NCBI GenBank assembly: GCA_036796975.1 | Contig: DAIRBY010000012.1 | Span: 5,722-69,721, forward strand | Direction: 5' to 3' | DNA length: 64,000 nt | Origin: UBA8190 sp003453695 | GTDB lineage: Bacteria; Actinomycetota; Acidimicrobiia; Acidimicrobiales; UBA8190 | Shown here: positions 60,566 to 64,000 of the stretch, one piece after another | Position numbering within the stretch: position 1 is the stretch's first letter | Layout: each line of letters begins with the position of its first letter | The notes under the pieces: model-generated | Database searches by the model: none | Told to the model about the DNA's origin: nothing | What the model saw: the letters and a program-made list of their open reading frames with translations, nothing else | Position numbers and translations under genes: made by a program

Positions 60566-63500
60566 ATGGCCGACGGACTCCCCGAGGCCCCTCCTTCCGC
60601 TGCTCCGGACGGCCGTCGCGCCGCTTCCGACGTCCTCACCGTGCCCGTCTCGGTGGGACGGCGCGTGCTGGTGGTGGCCAACGTGCTGCTCCCCCGGGCG
60701 ACCACGCCGGCCTCGTCGTGGGCGGTGGCGGGGCTGGCCCGTGCCCTCGACACCTGGACGGGGCCGGGAACGGTGGTGGTGGCGGGCGGGCTGTTCGATC
60801 TCGCCGACAGCGACGGACCGCTCGGTGGCGACATCGCCGCCGCCCTGGCGTCGCATCCTCGCCTGGCTCAAGCCCTGGCCGCCTTCTGTGGGCACCAGGA
60901 CCGGCGGGTCATCTGCCTGCCCGGCACCGCCGACGCGGCACTGTCGTCATCCGAGGGGCGCAGGGCGCTGGCGAACGCAGGCGTCGAGGTCGCCGACGTC
61001 GTCGAACTGCTGTTGGACACCAGCTCGGGGGCGAGGGTCGTGCGGGTTGAGGCGTGGGCCTCCCCGGCGGGAACCGGAGGCCCGGCGACGACACGGGCCA
61101 AAGAGGTGCTCGCTCCCGACCCGGGCGCCGCGTGGCAACACGGGCTCGACCGTCTGCTCGACCCGGCGCAGTCGCAGCGGTTCCTCACCTCCCGTCTGCT
61201 GTACCGGCGGTTCGCCCGGCTGGCGTGGTGGCTGCTCCTTCCGCTGGTGGTGGCCCTGGCGCTCCGGCTCCCGCTGATCGGCACGTCGCTCGACCAACTC
61301 GTGCGCGGCCATCCCGCTCCCATGCACGCCCTGGCTCGAGCCCGGCTGGCGGGGTGGGGCCAGCGTCTGGCCGTCGCCGCCCTGGTCACCGCGGCCGAGG
61401 TGCTGGTGTTGGTGGCGGTCCTGGCCCTGCTGAGCCGCCAGGCATGGCGCGCTCTGGGGGGAGGAGCGCTGCCGGCCCCCTTCGAAGACGACGAGGCACC
61501 TGGCGCCACCGGGAACGACGCACAGCGGGACGACGCGCGCACCTTGCTGGCCCGGGGCTATGCGGGCGTGATCAACGGCGGGTCTCTTCAGGCCGAGCTC
61601 ACGGACCTGGGCGGGTCCTTCTTCGCCTCTCCCGGCGTGGCGGGCGAGGTCGTGGAGGAGCACCCGGGCCGCCTCGGGCTCCCCCCCGTCTTCCTCGAGC
61701 ACCGCCAGATGTCGTGGATCGAGCTCGAGACCGGTGCGCAGCTGCATGCCCGTCTGCTCCTGGCCCGCAATGACGCCGGGCCGGCGACGCTGCTCGAGCG
61801 GCTGGCCGGGCGCCGGGGCCAGGCGCAGGACTCCCATCCCGTGGTGGTGGCGGCCCATCCCCAGGGATCGTCCTGGCCGCCCGCTCCCGACCTGAGCGTC
61901 ATGCGGCGACGCTCGCGGCGGGTTCGGCGGTGGGCGTCGCTGGCCATCGCCCTGGCCGGGGTCGTGGACCTCCTCTCCGCCGTGACCCCGCCGCTGCGGG
62001 GACGGCTCCACCTGGTGCTGCAGGTGCTGCCGCTGGCCGCCACCCAGGCCGCCGGGGCGATCGTCGCCCTGGCCGGGATCGGGCTCCTCGCCCTGGCGCG
62101 TGGGGTGCGGCGCGGCCAGTCCCGCGCCTGGGCCATCGCCGTGGTGCTCCTGAGCGTCACGTTGGCACTGCATCTCGTGCGAGGTGGAGACATCGAGGAG
62201 TCGGGCTTGTCGGCGGCGGTGCTGGCCCTGCTGCTCGTGTTCCGAAACGAGTTCCGGGCCCCGTCCGATGCACCGTCCACGCGCTCGGCGCTGGTCGCCC
62301 TGGTGCTGGGCGTCCTCGGCATCACGGCGGTGACCACTGTCGTGGTCGAGCTGAGCCTGCGCCTCATGCGGTTCCCGCACCACTACATCCCGCTGTGGCG
62401 AGCCGCCTACGCCGTGGTGGCGCGGCTCGTCGGCATCCAGGCGGTGACCTTGCCGGACCGGCTCGGGGACTTCCTCGCCCCGTCACTTCTTGCCGTCGGT
62501 CTCACCCTGGCGCTGCTCGCCGTGTTGCTCGCCACCAGGCCGGTGGTCGACCGCCGCATGGTGGCAGGCCGCGCCGCCGAGCTCCGGGCTCGCGACGTGG
62601 TGCGTCGTCACGGCAGCGGGACGCTCGACTACTTCGCGTTGCGCAGCGACAAGCGATGGTTCTTCCACCGAGACAGCCTTGTGGCCTACGCCATCTACGG
62701 CGGAGTGTGCCTGGTCTCTCCCGATCCCCTCGGTCCACGGGGTGAGCGGGAGCAGGTGTGGGCCGTGTTCCGCCGCTTCGCCGACCAGCAGGGCTGGACG
62801 GTTGGCGTCATGGGTGCCGCCGAGGAGTGGCTGCCGGTGTACCGGGCTTCGGGGATGCACGACGTCTACATCGGCGACGAGGCCCTGGTGGACCTGGGGC
62901 GGTTCTCGTTGTCAGGCGGGCACATGAAGGGCCTGCGCCAGGCCTACAACCGGATCGCCAAGTACGGCTACACGGTGAGCTTCCACGATCCGAGCCGCCT
63001 CGAGCCGGCCGTGGCCGAGCGTCTCATCCCCCTCATGGCCCAGAGCCGGCGTGGAGAATTCGAGCGCGGCTTCTCGATGATGCTCGGACGGATCTTCGAC
63101 CCTCGCGACAACGGCCTGGTGCTGTGCATGGTCGCGGGTCCCGACGGCGCACCGGCGGCGATGTGCCAGTTCGTCCCGGCCCCGGGTGTCGGCGGCTATT
63201 CCCTCGACCTCATGCGCCGCGACAAGGGCGAGCATCCCAACGGGCTCATCGACTTCGCCCTGGTTTCCTCCATCGAGCACTTCCGGGCCGAAGGGTGCCG
63301 GGCGCTCAGTCTCAACTTCGCGGCCATGCGCTCGATCCTCGAGGGTGAGCGGGGCGACGGCGTCACCCAGCGGGTCGAGCGTTGGGCGCTGCAGAAGATG
63401 TCGAGCTTCCTCCAGATCGAGACCTTGTGGCGCTTCAACGCCAAGTACGGCCCCGACTGGCTTCCCCGCTACGTGGTCTACGACGGGGCCGAGCACTTGG

Positions 63501-63667
63501 TGCCGGCGGTGCTGGCCATCCTGCGTGCCGAGTCGCTGGCCGAGGTGCCCGTCATCGGCCGGGTGCTGGTGCGCTCCAAGCGCAGGCCGGCGTCAGGCCC
63601 CGACCGGGACGCCGCCGACTCGGCCGGGCCGGGGCAACCGGTGCCGGCCGGCCGCGGGCCGCACTAG
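60566..63667 (+). CDS. Degenerate metallophosphoesterase fused to MprF-type aminoacyl-lipid synthase
   Basis: 1033 residues. The N-terminal region follows the calcineurin-like phosphoesterase order, but every metal motif is changed: DxH is NVL (39-41), GDxxD is GGLFD (74-78), GNHD is GTAD (120-123) and GHTH is GGSL (about 337). A two-helix hairpin (about 225-300) interrupts that domain; about six more helices follow, then a C-terminal DUF2156/phosphatidylglycerol lysyltransferase domain from about 675 (GTLDYFALRSDKRWFF, SLNFAAMRS, ETLWRFNAKYGPDWLPR). The synthase half should transfer an amino acid from tRNA to a membrane lipid; the first half probably binds or senses. ATG 60554 is an alternative start. 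Confidence 0.82.
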   Translation: MADGLPEAPPSAAPDGRRAASDVLTVPVSVGRRVLVVANVLLPRATTPASSWAVAGLARALDTWTGPGTVVVAGGLFDLADSDGPLGGDIAAALASHPRLAQALAAFCGHQDRRVICLPGTADAALSSSEGRRALANAGVEVADVVELLLDTSSGARVVRVEAWASPAGTGGPATTRAKEVLAPDPGAAWQHGLDRLLDPAQSQRFLTSRLLYRRFARLAWWLLLPLVVALALRLPLIGTSLDQLVRGHPAPMHALARARLAGWGQRLAVAALVTAAEVLVLVAVLALLSRQAWRALGGGALPAPFEDDEAPGATGNDAQRDDARTLLARGYAGVINGGSLQAELTDLGGSFFASPGVAGEVVEEHPGRLGLPPVFLEHRQMSWIELETGAQLHARLLLARNDAGPATLLERLAGRRGQAQDSHPVVVAAHPQGSSWPPAPDLSVMRRRSRRVRRWASLAIALAGVVDLLSAVTPPLRGRLHLVLQVLPLAATQAAGAIVALAGIGLLALARGVRRGQSRAWAIAVVLLSVTLALHLVRGGDIEESGLSAAVLALLLVFRNEFRAPSDAPSTRSALVALVLGVLGITAVTTVVVELSLRLMRFPHHYIPLWRAAYAVVARLVGIQAVTLPDRLGDFLAPSLLAVGLTLALLAVLLATRPVVDRRMVAGRAAELRARDVVRRHGSGTLDYFALRSDKRWFFHRDSLVAYAIYGGVCLVSPDPLGPRGEREQVWAVFRRFADQQGWTVGVMGAAEEWLPVYRASGMHDVYIGDEALVDLGRFSLSGGHMKGLRQAYNRIAKYGYTVSFHDPSRLEPAVAERLIPLMAQSRRGEFERGFSMMLGRIFDPRDNGLVLCMVAGPDGAPAAMCQFVPAPGVGGYSLDLMRRDKGEHPNGLIDFALVSSIEHFRAEGCRALSLNFAAMRSILEGERGDGVTQRVERWALQKMSSFLQIETLWRFNAKYGPDWLPRYVVYDGAEHLVPAVLAILRAESLAEVPVIGRVLVRSKRRPASGPDRDAADSAGPGQPVPAGRGPH

Positions 63668-63692
63668 CCCCCTGGCGTCGTCGGTCGCCGGC

Positions 63693-64000
63693 GTGAAGAT
63701 CCGGAGGGCCCGGCCCGGGGACGCCGAAGCCATCGCCGCCGTGCACGTACGGTCGTGGAAGGCGGCGTTCCCCGGGTTGCTCCCCTCGGACTACCTCGAC
63801 GCCTTGCGGCCCGAGGACCGCCTCGGTCAGTGGCAGGAAGCCTTGTCGTCCTCGCCGTGGCCCGTGGTCCTCGTCGGCGACGAGGGCGGGCGCGTGGTCG
63901 GCTTCGTCGCCGTGGCTCCCAGTGGCGACGCCGATGCGGGTGAGCACGTCGGTGAGGTGCAGACCGTGTACCTCGATCCCGACGCCTGGGGATCGGGACG
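63693..64000 (+). CDS. GNAT acetyltransferase, truncated by the window end
   Basis: 102 codons from GTG 63693 to the window edge. KIRRARPGDAEAIAAVHVRSW and VGEVQTVYLDPDAWGSGR are the N-terminal and acetyl-CoA-binding parts of a GNAT domain; the rest lies beyond 64000. It starts 25 bases behind the MprF-like gene in the same direction. Confidence 0.85.
   Translation, partial: MKIRRARPGDAEAIAAVHVRSWKAAFPGLLPSDYLDALRPEDRLGQWQEALSSSPWPVVLVGDEGGRVVGFVAVAPSGDADAGEHVGEVQTVYLDPDAWGSG

Overview
This is a high-GC, densely coded stretch of an actinobacterial chromosome. The best guess for the source is a draft genome or metagenome assembly from Actinomycetota, possibly class Acidimicrobiia. The clues are the diheme QcrC with QcrA/QcrB and an aa3 oxidase, the CtaF subunit, the coproporphyrin-type heme genes, the many acyl-CoA dehydrogenases, frequent GTG starts with 4-bp ATGA/GTGA overlaps, and TANNNT boxes sitting 6-10 nt in front of start codons (leaderless-type promoters). 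A run of ten Ns at 47691-47700 marks a scaffold gap. No tRNA, rRNA or CRISPR array was seen, and no gene-free stretch exceeds 300 bases.

Layout. 0-1.4 kb: a YgjP-type metallopeptidase and an anchored protein, linked by a long-range hairpin. 1.4-9.5 kb: a divergent acyl-CoA degradation locus. One arm holds two acyl-CoA dehydrogenases, an alpha-methylacyl-CoA racemase and two single-domain MaoC hydratases. The other holds an HMG-CoA-synthase-like/DUF35 fusion without its catalytic Cys, a thiolase and an SDR. The content resembles mycobacterial steroid side-chain (igr) operons. 9.5-15.9 kb: a receiver-only response regulator, an acyl-CoA dehydrogenase with a hydrolase, a secreted glycine-rich DUF11 protein and small enzymes. 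15.9-23.8 kb: a GMC/gluconate-dehydrogenase-type pair, a phosphoesterase lipoprotein, DUF503, a SulP transporter and a GH31 glucosidase.

23.9-34.4 kb is an alcohol/aldehyde/acyl-CoA block: nitronate-monooxygenase-like protein, hydrolase, zinc alcohol dehydrogenase, thioesterase, acyl-CoA dehydrogenase, fused GMC oxidase, diiron ferritin-like protein, an unknown protein and an aldehyde dehydrogenase. Two transcription units in it share an identical 20-bp promoter/operator. 34.4-39.6 kb: a TetR regulator with its own palindrome, a thiolase-like protein lacking the active Cys, a crotonase, a CopD-like protein, TatA and an alkylsulfatase-like MBL hydrolase.

39.6-49.5 kb encodes the terminal respiratory chain: ctaC-ctaD-ctaF on the plus strand and ctaE-qcrC-qcrA-qcrB on the minus strand, with an acetyltransferase and a TreT-like glycosyltransferase between. 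qcrA is interrupted at the gap by foreign-looking sequence flanked by an 8-bp direct repeat. 49.6-64 kb: a HelD-like helicase, hemE-cpfC-cgoX-lnt (heme synthesis plus an Lnt homologue with Ser for the catalytic Cys), a GNAT, a HAD protein, acetyl-CoA synthetase, and a large membrane protein joining a degenerate metallophosphoesterase to an MprF-type aminoacyl-lipid synthase domain. A truncated GNAT ends the window.
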